Assembly: GCA_030526045.1 (NCBI GenBank)
Contig: JAUNDN010000001.1
Coordinates: 15,073 to 79,072, forward strand
Length of the DNA: 64,000 nt
Direction: 5' to 3'
Source: Bacillota bacterium
Lineage (GTDB): Bacteria > Bacillota > Clostridia > Lachnospirales > Lachnospiraceae
The translations under genes and the position numbers were made by a program. Shown piece after piece: positions 26,191 through 35,933 of this stretch. The number at the start of each line of letters is the position of its first letter. Position 1 is the stretch's first letter. Under the pieces are notes generated by a model that worked only from the letters and a program-made list of their open reading frames with translations, made no database searches and was not told the origin of the DNA.

Positions 26191-26820
26191 TCATTTAAAG
26201 GCTTCCAGTTCCTTTCTCATATTTTCAATAAATTCCTCATTCCTGGACGGGGAAAAATGTGCCGCCTGAATCAGGGAATGCATTTGACTGACGCATTCTT
26301 CCAGTTTATCATTAATTACGATATAATCATAATTTTCAATTCCCTCTGCCTCTTCCGAAGCACGCATCAAACGCTTCTTGATAACCTCCAGACTTTCTGT
26401 GCCTCTTCCCTCAAGACGTTTTTTTAATTCTGCAGCACTGGGAGGCATTACAAATAACAAAAGCGCGGTAGGAAATTTCTCCTTGATCTTCAGAGCTCCC
26501 TGAATCTCAATTTCCAGAATCACGTCCTTACCCTTTTCAAGCTGCTTTTCAACATACTCTCTGGGTGTTCCGTAATAATTGTCACAATACTGTGCATATT
26601 CAACCAAACCGTTATTTGTAATCTTCTCTTCAAATTCTTCCCGGTTTACAAAGAAGTATTCCCTGCCCTCCTGCTCACCCGGTCTTGGCTTTCTGGTCGT
26701 CATGGAAACAGAAAGTGCATAATTATCATACGCATGCACCAGCTGCTTCATCAATGTTCCCTTACCTGCACCTGAAAAACCTGAAACAACGATCAATATT
26801 CCTTTATGCTTCATCTTCAT
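26191..26820 (-). CDS. gmk: Guanylate kinase
   Basis: The 209-residue enzyme phosphorylates GMP to GDP with ATP. The P-loop is SGFSGAGKGTL near residue 13, followed by the GMP-binding segment SMTTRKPRPGEQEGREYFF. The start overlaps the end of remA by 17 bases; ATG 26814 is a possible alternative two codons later. Coupling with remA and rpoZ is the standard Clostridia/Bacilli arrangement. Confidence 0.95.
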   Translation of the reverse strand: MKMKHKGILIVVSGFSGAGKGTLMKQLVHAYDNYALSVSMTTRKPRPGEQEGREYFFVNREEFEEKITNNGLVEYAQYCDNYYGTPREYVEKQLEKGKDVILEIEIQGALKIKEKFPTALLLFVMPPSAAELKKRLEGRGTESLEVIKKRLMRASEEAEGIENYDYIVINDKLEECVSQMHSLIQAAHFSPSRNEEFIENMRKELEAFK

Positions 26821-27064
26821 CTCTGCTTTCTGCCTGTGCCCGCTGCGCTATGGTTTCCGGCAAAAGCGCCGAAAGTACCAGCTGGCTGTTTTCCATCACA
26901 AGCACGGCCTTGGTTTTTCTCCCCTGTGTGGCATCAATAGCAGTTCCGGCTTCCTTGGCTCTTTGCACCAGGCGTTTCACCGGTGCCGAGTCAGGACTGA
27001 CAATCGCAATGATCTTTCCGGAATTCACAATATTGCCAAACCCTATATGAATCAGCTTATTCAC
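26804..27064 (-). CDS. remA: RemA-like DNA-binding regulator (DUF370)
   Basis: The 86-residue protein matches RemA in its opening (HIGFGNIVNSGKIIAIVSP) and central IDATQGRKTKAV region. In Bacillus subtilis RemA activates biofilm matrix and osmoprotection genes; the target set here is unknown. The C-terminal tail is acidic and overlaps the gmk start. It lies 10 bases after yicC. Confidence 0.9.
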   Translation of the reverse strand: MNKLIHIGFGNIVNSGKIIAIVSPDSAPVKRLVQRAKEAGTAIDATQGRKTKAVLVMENSQLVLSALLPETIAQRAQAESRDEDEA

Positions 27065-27074
27065 AAAAACCCCT

Positions 27075-27953
27075 CTATTCGATATTCTGGATCTGCTCTC
27101 TTACCTTCTCAATTTCTGTCTTTAATTCAATGGCACGATTGGAGATTTCAAGGTCATTGGACTTGGAGAGGATAGTATTTGCCTCCCGGTTCATCTCCTG
27201 TGCAATAAAGTCAAGCTTTCTGCCGATACTGCCACCCTGAAGCAAGGTCTCTCTGGTGGTCTCAATGTGACTCCTAAGGCGGACCAGTTCCTCATCCACA
27301 CAGACTCTGTCTGCAAAGATGGTAACCTCCATAAGAAGTCTGTTTTCGTCGACCTTGGTGTCCTCTAAAAGCTCCTTGACCTTATCCTCAAGCTTCTGCT
27401 TGTACTCTGCAATAATCTGCGGAGAACGCTCGGTAATAAAATCCACATGGGCCAGCATACCGTCAAGCTTCAAAAGAAGATCATCTCTAAGATGCTCTCC
27501 TTCCTTGATCCTTGTCTCCACAAATCCCTCCGAAGCTCCTTTGATTGCTTTATCGAGCAGTTGCCAGAGCTTTTCCTCATCAATGGTCTGCTCCTCCATT
27601 GTAAGAATTTCGGGATATCTGGAAAGGGTAGAAACTCTCATATCATTATCCAGTGAAAAATCCTCTGCCATCTGATTCAGATAGGTCATGTATTCTGCTG
27701 CCAGCTCCTTATTGTATTTCACGCAGACATTTGTTTCCGTGAAATCCTCATAAGTAATAAACAGGTCTACCTTTCCTCTCTGAATATAATTTTTAAGCTC
27801 ACTTCTGATTGCCGCTTCAAAAAAATACAGTTTTTTGGGCATCTTGATATTCACATCCAGATACCTGTGGTTCACCGACTTCATCTCTACGGTAATTTTG
27901 CGTTCAGCTTCCTGTACCTCACATCTGCCAAACCCCGTCATGCTCTTAATCAT
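27075..27953 (-). CDS. yicC: YicC/YloC family endoribonuclease
   Basis: The 292-residue protein has the family ends: MIKSMTGFGR with SVNHRYLDV near residue 30, and a C-terminal GRKLDFIAQEMNREANTI. The family has been linked to RNA degradation in bacteria; the natural targets are not settled. It is the first gene of the yicC-remA-gmk-rpoZ cluster and has a near-consensus promoter. GGGAGGAT precedes the ATG. Confidence 0.92.
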   Translation of the reverse strand: MIKSMTGFGRCEVQEAERKITVEMKSVNHRYLDVNIKMPKKLYFFEAAIRSELKNYIQRGKVDLFITYEDFTETNVCVKYNKELAAEYMTYLNQMAEDFSLDNDMRVSTLSRYPEILTMEEQTIDEEKLWQLLDKAIKGASEGFVETRIKEGEHLRDDLLLKLDGMLAHVDFITERSPQIIAEYKQKLEDKVKELLEDTKVDENRLLMEVTIFADRVCVDEELVRLRSHIETTRETLLQGGSIGRKLDFIAQEMNREANTILSKSNDLEISNRAIELKTEIEKVREQIQNIE

Positions 27954-28040
27954 GGCAATCCTCCCGCTTCTGTACCCTCTGCTTTACGTCATGGTCTGCA
28001 ACGATCTTTTGACCCGACTCCCATGTACACATTCCATTCT

Positions 28041-28069
28041 ATTATAGGGCAGCCTCCCGTAAACGTCAA
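28041..28069 (-). promoter_or_regulatory. yicC operon promoter
   Basis: Minus strand TTGACG (28064-28069), a 17-base spacer and a perfect TATAAT (28041-28046). The leader to yicC is about 80 nt. Confidence 0.8.
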
Positions 28070-28130
28070 GAAAATGAAAAACAAGTTTTCCGCAGAAAGG
28101 CAAGTTTTTCCTGAAAAAACAGTTGACTCA

Positions 28131-28159
28131 TTGCGGGGGATTTTAATTTACTATATAAT
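28131..28159 (+). promoter_or_regulatory. Putative rqcH promoter
   Basis: TTGCGG (28131-28136), a 17-base spacer and TATAAT (28154-28159). A better -35 match, TTGACT at 28123, is 25 bases from the -10 box and too far. Confidence 0.5.
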
Positions 28160-28185
28160 AAGGGGAATCAGAAAGGAGATTCATC

Positions 28186-29946
28186 ATGGCATTTGACGGA
28201 ATTACCATTGCGGCAGTGACAAAGGAGCTGAAGGCTTCCCTTATCGGCGGACGGATCTACAAAATTGCACAACCGGAAGCCGACGAGCTGCTGCTTACCA
28301 TAAAGACAACCGACGGTGGTCAGAAGCGCCTGCTTCTTTCAGCTAACGCTTCTCTTCCACTCATTTACCTGACGCAGGCAAATAAAGTAAGCCCCATGAC
28401 CGCACCCGGTTTTTGCATGCTGCTTAGAAAACACCTGCAAAACGGCAGAATTGTTGATATTACGCAGCCGGGACTTGAACGCATCATTCATCTGCACATA
28501 GAACATCTCAATGAAATGGGAGATCTTTGCCATAAGCAGCTGATCATTGAATTGATGGGCAAACACAGCAATCTGATCTTTACCGATGACAAGGATGTAA
28601 TCATTGACAGCATTAAGCATATCTCGGGCATGGTAAGCTCTGTACGTGAGGTATTGCCGGGGAGAACCTATTTTGTCCCTGTTACACAGGACAAAAAGGA
28701 TCCTCTCGCACTTGATTTCCAATCCTTCCAAAGTACCATGACCGCAGGGAACATGCCAATCTATAAGGCTATTTACGGATCTTACACCGGCATTTCACCT
28801 GTTATTGCCCAGGAGCTGTGCTGCCTTGCGAACCTTGACGGAGACCTTTCCACTGCTGTATTTTCCGAAAGCAGCACCGGACCTGATCTGCTTAAGAAGC
28901 TGTATGATGTCTTCTCCGGAATGATGGAACAGGTAAAGCTTGGAGATTTCTCTCCTGTCATTGCCTATGAGAATCATACGCCTGCGGAATATGCAGCATT
29001 TCCTCTTTCCGGCTACCCACAGGATCGTCTTAAGCCCTTTTCCTCCATCAGCGCTTTACTGGAGCAATACTATGCTGAGAAAAACACTGTAACACGCATC
29101 AGGCAGAAATCCGCTGACTTAAGAAGAATTGTTCAGACTGCCCTTGAACGGAATATAAAGAAATATGACCTTCAGCTTAAACAGAAGGAGGATACCGGGA
29201 AGAAGGAGAAATATCGCGTGTATGGAGAGCTGCTTAACACCTACGGCTATGGTCTTGCCCCCGGTGCGAAATCCCTGGATGCTCTCAATTACTATACCAA
29301 TGAAACAATCACGATTCCCCTTGACCCTCTTCTTTCTGCCTCCGAGAATGCCAAGAAGTATTTTGATAAATACAACAAGCTGAAGCGCACCTATGAAGCC
29401 TTATCCGCTCTCACGCAGCAGGTGAAGGAGGAGATCGATCATTTAGAATCCATCCAGGCGGCACTTGATATTGCCCTTCTTGAGGAGGATCTTGCCCAGA
29501 TCAAAGAAGAAATGATTGTAAGCGGCTATATACATCGCCGGGGCGGAAATGCCAAGAAAGTGAAATTTACCAGCAAACCCTTCCACTATGTAAGCAGTGA
29601 CGGCTTCCACATTTACGTTGGAAAAAATAATTATCAAAATGATGAGCTTACCTTTAAATTTGCAACCGGCGGGGACTGGTGGTTCCATGCCAAAGGCATT
29701 CCGGGCTCCCATGTGATCGTCAAGACCGAAGGACATGAGCTTCCCGACAGTACCTTTGAGGATGCAGCAAGGCTTGCAGCCTTTTACTCCAAGGGCCGGG
29801 GACAGGACAAGGTGGAGATCGACTATCTGGAAAAAAAGAATGTCAAGAAACCCACAGGCAGCAAGCCGGGCTTTGTTGTTTACTACACGAATTATTCCAT
29901 GATGATCGATACCGATATTTCCCATCTTTGCAGAGTTGATGATTAA
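28186..29946 (+). CDS. rqcH: NFACT family protein, RqcH-like ribosome quality-control factor
   Basis: The 586-residue chain has an NFACT-N domain (MAFDGITI start, GFCMLLRKHL near 75), helix-hairpin-helix and coiled-coil regions (~290-440), and an NFACT-R domain (~455-586; FHIYVGKNNYQNDELTF, then WWFHAKGIPGSHVIV). In Bacillus, RqcH binds stalled 50S subunits and recruits tRNA-Ala to add alanine tails. Older annotations call such proteins fibronectin-binding. It is divergent from yicC, and AAAGGAG precedes its ATG. Confidence 0.92.
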   Translation: MAFDGITIAAVTKELKASLIGGRIYKIAQPEADELLLTIKTTDGGQKRLLLSANASLPLIYLTQANKVSPMTAPGFCMLLRKHLQNGRIVDITQPGLERIIHLHIEHLNEMGDLCHKQLIIELMGKHSNLIFTDDKDVIIDSIKHISGMVSSVREVLPGRTYFVPVTQDKKDPLALDFQSFQSTMTAGNMPIYKAIYGSYTGISPVIAQELCCLANLDGDLSTAVFSESSTGPDLLKKLYDVFSGMMEQVKLGDFSPVIAYENHTPAEYAAFPLSGYPQDRLKPFSSISALLEQYYAEKNTVTRIRQKSADLRRIVQTALERNIKKYDLQLKQKEDTGKKEKYRVYGELLNTYGYGLAPGAKSLDALNYYTNETITIPLDPLLSASENAKKYFDKYNKLKRTYEALSALTQQVKEEIDHLESIQAALDIALLEEDLAQIKEEMIVSGYIHRRGGNAKKVKFTSKPFHYVSSDGFHIYVGKNNYQNDELTFKFATGGDWWFHAKGIPGSHVIVKTEGHELPDSTFEDAARLAAFYSKGRGQDKVEIDYLEKKNVKKPTGSKPGFVVYYTNYSMMIDTDISHLCRVDD

Positions 29947-29954
29947 GAGACTAT

Positions 29955-30001
29955 AGTCAAAAAGCATCGATACATGTTAAATGCACCAATGCTTTTTGAC
30001 T
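29955..30001. terminator. Bidirectional terminator after rqcH
   Basis: Arms AGTCAAAAAGCAT (29955-29967) and ATGCTTTTTGACT (29989-30001) form a perfect 13-bp stem. TATTTTTT follows on the plus strand. It also serves the convergent spore-protein genes. Confidence 0.8.
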
Positions 30002-30025
30002 TATTTTTTGCCGTTTACGGAAAGC

Positions 30026-30286
30026 TTAAAGGGTTCCGCTTGTAAACAGGCTCTTCACATGATCGATTTCCTGCTGGGTAGCCTTTGCTGCAGGCACATA
30101 GTAAGATTTTTCCCTTGCAAGCTTGTAAAGCTCCTCCTGGGACTGCTCACAGGCATTCCGAAACTGCTTCAGGGTCTGCTTCAATTCGGCGTTTTCTGTC
30201 TGCGCAATCATTTCACCGAAACGCACCAGCTCACCGTTAATTCCGGTCAGAGTATCTGCTACCATAGTCTTTTCATTCATCTGCAT
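30026..30286 (-). CDS. Spore coat protein, CotF-like
   Basis: The 86-residue helical protein resembles clostridial CotF-type proteins: MNEKTMVADTLTGINGELV, then an EELYKLAREKSYYVPAAKATQQEID segment that appears as a shorter match (~53-75). Such proteins coat the developing spore, though they have little known biochemistry. It starts at ATG 30286 seven bases after GGAGGG. A second small spore-type gene precedes it by 12 bases. Confidence 0.8.
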   Translation of the reverse strand: MQMNEKTMVADTLTGINGELVRFGEMIAQTENAELKQTLKQFRNACEQSQEELYKLAREKSYYVPAAKATQQEIDHVKSLFTSGTL

Positions 30287-30298
30287 TGTCCATCCCTC

Positions 30299-30484
30299 CT
30301 ACTGCAAAAATTTCATCAACTGATTCTTGTTGTCCATTGCTGATTTTGCACCTTTTTCAAAGAACTGTTTTACCTGTGTGTCCTCAGAGCAGGCTGCATA
30401 TTCCTTCATTTTACAGTGGGTTACATCATAACCGCCAAGCAGATGGCGCAGGTTCTGTAAGTCAAGTTCTGATAAATTAGCCAT
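30299..30484 (-). CDS. Small spore-coat-like helical protein
   Basis: This 61-residue protein (MANLSELDLQNLRHLLGG start, NKNQLMKFLQ end) resembles the small four-helix or ferritin-like proteins that accompany CotF genes in Clostridia. No active site is visible. I chose ATG 30484, preceded by CAGGAGG; a longer in-frame start at 30511 lacks a site. It is probably cotranscribed with the CotF-like gene and expressed in the mother cell, an inference from family alone. Confidence 0.72.
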   Translation of the reverse strand: MANLSELDLQNLRHLLGGYDVTHCKMKEYAACSEDTQVKQFFEKGAKSAMDNKNQLMKFLQ

Positions 30485-30559
30485 AATTTTACCTCCTGAA
30501 AATATCGTCACGTCCGACGTTTTTATTATTTCCGGGAGGTATTATTTTATACTGCCATA

Positions 30560-32302
30560 TTATTCATCAAGCCAGTAATCATCTTGTTCTTTTGCAGGTT
30601 TATTTTTTCTTTTTTTGACGCGTTTTTTCTTTGCAGGTCTGCGCCGCTTCTTTTTGGTAGTTTCTTCTTTCATAATACCTGTCTTCTTGGCTATCCGGAT
30701 CAGAAGTTGCCCCTTGGGCATACTACAGAGTTCTTCTTCTGATACGGCCTTCCATCGGATGACAAGAATAAAATAGACTGCACAGCCTACCAGTACTGCT
30801 GCTGCAAGTGAAATAATATTGATTCCGCAAAGGTAGTAGAGTCCCTGGTAGATTCCAAACGCAATGACACCCATGATAGCCGACGCGATGACAGGACGGA
30901 GGAATGTCTTATCCACCTCCTGACGATATTGGAGATAGCGATGTACTGCAATCTGATTCAGGACGCACAGCAGGAAGGAATAAAGCACAGTTGCAAACAC
31001 ATAGTAAAAAAGGCTGTACTTTTCATCCAGAAACAGCATCATTGCAATCATTACACCCGCATGAAGAATCACTGCCGCAGAAGCATTGATAATGGGCATA
31101 TTCATTCTGCCGATTGACTGCAAAATTGCCTGAGTCAGCGTAGACAGCGCATAAAAAATAATACTGACTGCCATGCAGGATAAGAGGATGGAAGAAATCT
31201 GCAAGGATTCCGGCTGATGGAAGATCACCTTCATGACAGGCTTTGCCAGCACCCCGATTCCCACTGCACAGGGAATTGAGATCAGCATTGTTACTTTGAT
31301 CGACTTTGCCACCTTATTTTTCACACCCTCCGGATTCCCCTTCGCAAAATCGCTGGATATACCCGGTATGAGGGCCGTTGCCATTGCCGATGCCATTGCT
31401 ATGGGAATATTGGAAATCTTTGTTCCTTTGGCGATAGCGCTTAGGTTGGTGGCAACCACCGCCTCCGCCATTCCCTTTGCATTCATCATAATCTGCTGGT
31501 AAATCGTATTATCCAAAAAGCTGTTGATATTATAAATACCGGTACTGATGATAAACGGGGTTACTACCAGCAGAATCATCTTGAAAATATCCCGGTAGGA
31601 TTCATCCGTATGCCCTGTATCCCGTTCAATCCTTCTCTTAATCGTCTTCTTATTCAGTGCATACACACCGGCCATAAACAATAAACCGGCTAATACTCCC
31701 GCACCGGTACCAATGGTTCCACCTGCTGCACCGTAAGATGCTCTTGTTGACGCATCCTGATCTGCCACGAGCTGTACCATCACATAGGCCATCCCCACAC
31801 TCATACCGGCATTGATCAGCTGCTCAATGATCTGAGAAAAGGAGGTCTGTACCATGGTTCTGTGTGCTTGAAAGTAGCCACGCAGAACACCAAGAATGCC
31901 GCTAAAGAAAATGGTAGGCGCCAGTAATCGCAGTGGAAAAACAGCATTATCCATCTCCACCAAAAGCCCGGCACCAAAAAACACAAATAAGCTGGCAATA
32001 CCACCGACTACCAGCACATAAATAAATGCACAGTGAAAAATTCTGTGTGCATTTCGATATTCTTTTACTGCCAGCCTTTGGGCAATCACCTTAGATACAG
32101 CAGAAGGAATGCTGTAGGAGGATATCAAAAGAACAATGCTGTACGCATAATAAGCACTGTTGTAATAGCCAAAGCCCTCATCTCCAATAATTGCAACCAG
32201 AGGCGTATTATACAGAAGTCCGATAATGCGGACGACGATTCCGGCCGAAGCCAGAATCCCCGCCTGCAAAATAAAGCTTTCATTTCTTTTCTTATTTGGC
32301 AT
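30560..32302 (-). CDS. Polysaccharide/lipid flippase of the SpoVB/MurJ (MOP) family
   Basis: The 580-residue membrane protein has about 14 hydrophobic segments with the SpoVB-like start (AGILASAGIVVRIIGLLYNTP) noted here in part. Such proteins flip lipid-linked oligosaccharides or lipid II across the membrane. The last ~45 residues are a strongly basic tail of repeated Lys and Arg runs, then an acidic end, which is unusual. It has its own promoter and lies next to two spore-coat-like genes, consistent with a role in cortex or wall synthesis. Confidence 0.85.
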   Translation of the reverse strand: MPNKKRNESFILQAGILASAGIVVRIIGLLYNTPLVAIIGDEGFGYYNSAYYAYSIVLLISSYSIPSAVSKVIAQRLAVKEYRNAHRIFHCAFIYVLVVGGIASLFVFFGAGLLVEMDNAVFPLRLLAPTIFFSGILGVLRGYFQAHRTMVQTSFSQIIEQLINAGMSVGMAYVMVQLVADQDASTRASYGAAGGTIGTGAGVLAGLLFMAGVYALNKKTIKRRIERDTGHTDESYRDIFKMILLVVTPFIISTGIYNINSFLDNTIYQQIMMNAKGMAEAVVATNLSAIAKGTKISNIPIAMASAMATALIPGISSDFAKGNPEGVKNKVAKSIKVTMLISIPCAVGIGVLAKPVMKVIFHQPESLQISSILLSCMAVSIIFYALSTLTQAILQSIGRMNMPIINASAAVILHAGVMIAMMLFLDEKYSLFYYVFATVLYSFLLCVLNQIAVHRYLQYRQEVDKTFLRPVIASAIMGVIAFGIYQGLYYLCGINIISLAAAVLVGCAVYFILVIRWKAVSEEELCSMPKGQLLIRIAKKTGIMKEETTKKKRRRPAKKKRVKKRKNKPAKEQDDYWLDE

Positions 32303-32367
32303 TTCTGCTACGCTCCAATGCTTCTATCCGATCATCCAGTCATACATCGGAATCATCATCAATAACA

Positions 32368-32396
32368 ATTATAAGTTATGTCGGACAAAGCTTCAA
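32368..32396 (-). promoter_or_regulatory. Flippase promoter
   Basis: Minus strand TTGAAG (32391-32396), 17-base spacer, TATAAT (32368-32373). Confidence 0.65.
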
Positions 32397-32440
32397 GAAC
32401 ATTTCTACTATTTTCCCCTTTTAGGTAATCCCTAACATAT

Positions 32441-34900
32441 CTACTGCTGCTCAATAACCACTTGTGCGGATGTGAGTCCTTCTCCTTCTACCGTCAGCTT
32501 TACTTCACCGGCTGTTTTTCCGGCTCGAATGACGCAATATGCCAACCCGTTAAAGGCTGTGCGATTCCGGGTTTCCTTCCATAATTCGTGGCATTCGGGA
32601 CATCCATTATCAATACCGATGATTTTGGCATCCCCTTCCAATTTATAATTCAAGCTGTTGCAGGCAGTCAAATCAACTCTATTTGCTTCATCAAGCAGTC
32701 GAATTTCTACCTGTACAATACTTCTGCCGTCTGCTTTTACACTGGTGCGGTCACACTTTGCTTCTATGACCGTTGCTGTACCTGTTGTTTCAACCTTGTA
32801 TCGGCATACTTCCTTTTCATCTCGGTATCCTATTACCTCAATTTCTCCGGATTCATATGGTACATCCCAGCTAAGGAACAAATCATCGGTATTCGCCGGT
32901 CTTCTGTATCTGTCGAAATGGCCATACTTTTCTGTCATACCACAACATGGGAATCCTTTAGATTTCATCCCATAAGATTTTCCATTGACAAAGAGCTCTG
33001 CATCCTCGCAGTTTGTATAACAGATAACCGGAAGAACAGTTCCATGATCTACTGATAAGTTCCAATGCGGACACAGATAAGCAAACGGTTCCTTTGTATC
33101 CCAAACACTCTTATAGAAATAGAAACTGTCTTTCTCAAATCCACAGGTGTCTAAGACTCCACACCCCGAGGACTTCTGTGGCCAGTTGGACTCTCCCAGA
33201 TAATCGATACCTGTCCACATAAAATCGCCTGCTACAAAATCGTGGGTCATGGTGTAACGCAATAATTTACCTACACTAACCGCAGCTGTGTAATATGGTT
33301 TATCCCAGAAAGAATTTCTATCATAATCCAGACGGTACGTGCTTCGAACATATCCGGCGGAAGGGTTTTCTGTACCTATCACACAACGATGAGGATATGC
33401 TTCATGATCTTCATCATAGAAGCGCTCTGCTCTCTTTCTCCAACGTCCCACATAGTTGTATCCGACTACATCAATTTCTTCCATAAATTCCTGTCTGGCA
33501 GGATGTGGTTCTGCCACAATCTGGTCATGAGCCAGAGTGATTTTGCGAGAGGGATCTACTGCATGGCAAAAATCTCGAAGCTTTCTTGCAAGTCTCTCAC
33601 CATCTTCCACCGTCTCCTCCGGTATCTCATTACCAATACTCCAAAGGAAAATAGAGGTATGATTGCGGTCACGGTACAGCATTGTCTTCAAGTCCCATTC
33701 GTGACATTTTTCAAAGTAGGTTGAATAGCCATGGCTCTCATGGGTATTGGCTCCTACTTCTTTATCCTTCATCAATGCCCATTCATCAAAAGCCTCATCC
33801 ATCACAAGGAAGCCCATCTGATCGCATAAATTAAGTAAAGCAACATCAGGTGGATTATGAGAACATCTGATTCCGTTTACTCCCATTTCTTTCAGTTTTT
33901 TAAGTCTACGTTCCCATATTGCGGGAGGAACTGCAGCACCTACACAACCACCGTCGTGGTGCAGGCAGACACCGTTTATTTTCATCTGCTCGTTATTCAG
34001 CAGAAAGCCTTTTCGGTTATGAAACTCCAAACTTCTAAAGCCAATCTGCTCCTCTCTGAAATCCAATTCCTGACCCTGATTCTTTAATGTAATCTGTAAA
34101 GTATACAAGGTAGGCGTATCCGGCGACCACAAAGTAGGATTATTTACGGATAAAAGAACGGTCAGAGTATTTGAGTATAAATCTTCAGGAATTGCCTCAT
34201 CCAGTCCAGTCATAATAGCAGCATCTCCGGAGGCTTTTTCAAAAGAGCTTTCTACCCTTTGAACTCCTTCTGCTACCTTCACACTGTTCTCATCAAACAA
34301 TGCAAACTCCAAAGAGGGTTTCAGTCCACTTAATAATTCCTGTTTCATGGAAGCATGAAGAGTTACTTCCACATAAAGAACTGCTTCAGGCATTTTGGAA
34401 AGGTCTGTTGTTAAGTATGTACCATATCTGGCAATATGCAGAGGTTTTCTTGTTTCCAGCCAAACATCCCTGGTAAGTCCTGACCCTGAATACCATCTTG
34501 ATCCCGGCTGAAGCGAATTATCCACTACCACCAAAAGATCATTCTCTCCTTTCGTAATAAGGTCTGTGATATCCACTTCAAAGGGTGTGTATCCGTAAAT
34601 GTGACCACCTGCTTCTTTTCCATTCACATAAACAGTTGTCTTCATATAACTGCCTTCAAAGTAGAGAACCACCTGTTCTCCGGGAGCATCTATTTCAAAT
34701 TTTCTCTGATAATAACCAATTCCTGCCACCACATATCCACCGGATCCGCAAGTAGGTAATTTAGAATCCACAGGATAATCTGTACTCCAGTCATGGGGGA
34801 GCTGAACCTTTCTAAACGGATACATATCTATTTTGTCAAAATCCGGTTCTTTTTGGTCAGCCAAATAGAATTTCCAATCATCAAATAAACATATTTTCAT
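32441..34900 (-). CDS. Glycoside hydrolase family 2, probable beta-galactosidase
   Basis: The 819-residue enzyme has the GH2 order: sugar-binding jelly roll (~1-165), immunoglobulin-like domain (~170-290), TIM barrel (~295-580) and C-terminal beta domains. Acid/base Glu425 is in SIGNEIPEE and nucleophile Glu511 in VIGTENPS. No signal peptide is seen, so it acts in the cytoplasm. With GH53 and a sugar importer in the same locus it probably removes galactose from imported galacto-oligosaccharides; beta-glucuronidase or related activity cannot be excluded. It follows lacI by 17 bases and has a weak ribosome site. Confidence 0.9.
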   Translation of the reverse strand: MKICLFDDWKFYLADQKEPDFDKIDMYPFRKVQLPHDWSTDYPVDSKLPTCGSGGYVVAGIGYYQRKFEIDAPGEQVVLYFEGSYMKTTVYVNGKEAGGHIYGYTPFEVDITDLITKGENDLLVVVDNSLQPGSRWYSGSGLTRDVWLETRKPLHIARYGTYLTTDLSKMPEAVLYVEVTLHASMKQELLSGLKPSLEFALFDENSVKVAEGVQRVESSFEKASGDAAIMTGLDEAIPEDLYSNTLTVLLSVNNPTLWSPDTPTLYTLQITLKNQGQELDFREEQIGFRSLEFHNRKGFLLNNEQMKINGVCLHHDGGCVGAAVPPAIWERRLKKLKEMGVNGIRCSHNPPDVALLNLCDQMGFLVMDEAFDEWALMKDKEVGANTHESHGYSTYFEKCHEWDLKTMLYRDRNHTSIFLWSIGNEIPEETVEDGERLARKLRDFCHAVDPSRKITLAHDQIVAEPHPARQEFMEEIDVVGYNYVGRWRKRAERFYDEDHEAYPHRCVIGTENPSAGYVRSTYRLDYDRNSFWDKPYYTAAVSVGKLLRYTMTHDFVAGDFMWTGIDYLGESNWPQKSSGCGVLDTCGFEKDSFYFYKSVWDTKEPFAYLCPHWNLSVDHGTVLPVICYTNCEDAELFVNGKSYGMKSKGFPCCGMTEKYGHFDRYRRPANTDDLFLSWDVPYESGEIEVIGYRDEKEVCRYKVETTGTATVIEAKCDRTSVKADGRSIVQVEIRLLDEANRVDLTACNSLNYKLEGDAKIIGIDNGCPECHELWKETRNRTAFNGLAYCVIRAGKTAGEVKLTVEGEGLTSAQVVIEQQ

Positions 34901-34917
34901 ATTTACTTTTACTCTTT

Positions 34918-35910
34918 CTATAACTTACTGGTAGATTTGCGTACCAAAATTTCAAAGTCCATAATACTTCTGGACTGATATTCTTTTCCATCCAAATAGT
35001 TGATTAGTTGCTTACAAGCCATACTTCCCATTTGCTTTGCAGAAATATTCACTGTTGTTACTGATGGAACAAAGCAAGAAAGATTTGGACTATTGTACAG
35101 TGAAGCCACTGCAACGTCCATAGGTATACGATAGCCTTCTGCTTGTAGCTTAGACATCATTCTCGTACAGAGAGTGTCATCTCCACATACAATACATTCT
35201 ACTTTTTCGTTCAATATTTCATCGATATCAATATCATGAACATCCACTTTCTGGGATGCTCTATAAATAACCTGTTTTTCTAAAGATAACCCTGCATTTA
35301 CAATGGCATTGCAAAAACCGTCATAACGCTGACGATTTACTTTAAATCCCATCCCATCAACAAGCAATGCAAACTTACGATATCCTTTTCCGATCAGCAT
35401 CGTAGTCAACGTTTCAGATGCTGTTTCATTATCTGTGTCGACTTGAATGATTTCTTTTGCCGGTGCAGTACCGGTTATTGCGCAAGGAAAACCGATTTGC
35501 GATAAATAAGCAATATCCTGCCCATCCTCCACAGCACGAGTGAGAATGATTCCATCTACTTTTCCAAGTTCCACAAGTTCCTGTAAGGCAGAAATATTAT
35601 TTGTAGTACAGGTTGTTAATACCACATTATAATCCACACTATTCGCATACTCACAGATTCCAAGCAGGCATTCGTAGAAGTAAGCACTACCTGAGAAATA
35701 TGCATCAGCAGGTAATACCACACCAATGTTTCCGGTTTGTTTTCTCGTTTTGGAATCAGAAAGATTACTATACTCAGTTAATCCATTGGCAGTGATAAAC
35801 TCTGTAATTTTCTTTCTTGTTTCTTCTCCGATGCGCCCTTTTCCGGATAACGCTCTTGACACGGTGCTTTTGGATACGCCAAGCTGTGTCGCGATTTCAT
35901 CCATTGTCAT
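34918..35910 (-). CDS. LacI-family transcriptional regulator of the galactan locus
   Basis: The 330-residue repressor has the LacI helix-turn-helix at its N-terminus (MDEIATQLGVSKSTVSRALS), hinge region near 50 and a periplasmic-binding-protein-like effector domain with VDTDNETAS near 165. Position between the importer and GH2 genes suggests it senses galactose or a galacto-oligosaccharide and represses this locus. Palindromes GTTGCGCAAC, which have the central CG typical of LacI-family sites, flank the importer promoter. GAGG lies eight bases before the ATG. An intergenic hairpin separates it from the binding-protein gene. Confidence 0.9.
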   Translation of the reverse strand: MTMDEIATQLGVSKSTVSRALSGKGRIGEETRKKITEFITANGLTEYSNLSDSKTRKQTGNIGVVLPADAYFSGSAYFYECLLGICEYANSVDYNVVLTTCTTNNISALQELVELGKVDGIILTRAVEDGQDIAYLSQIGFPCAITGTAPAKEIIQVDTDNETASETLTTMLIGKGYRKFALLVDGMGFKVNRQRYDGFCNAIVNAGLSLEKQVIYRASQKVDVHDIDIDEILNEKVECIVCGDDTLCTRMMSKLQAEGYRIPMDVAVASLYNSPNLSCFVPSVTTVNISAKQMGSMACKQLINYLDGKEYQSRSIMDFEILVRKSTSKL

Positions 35911-35933
35911 GTACGGTTCCTCATTTCTTAATA

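Noticed and set aside
28123..28159. TTGACT at 28123 as the rqcH -35 box
   Set aside because: It is 25 bases from TATAAT. TTGCGG at 28131 gives the proper 17-base spacing.
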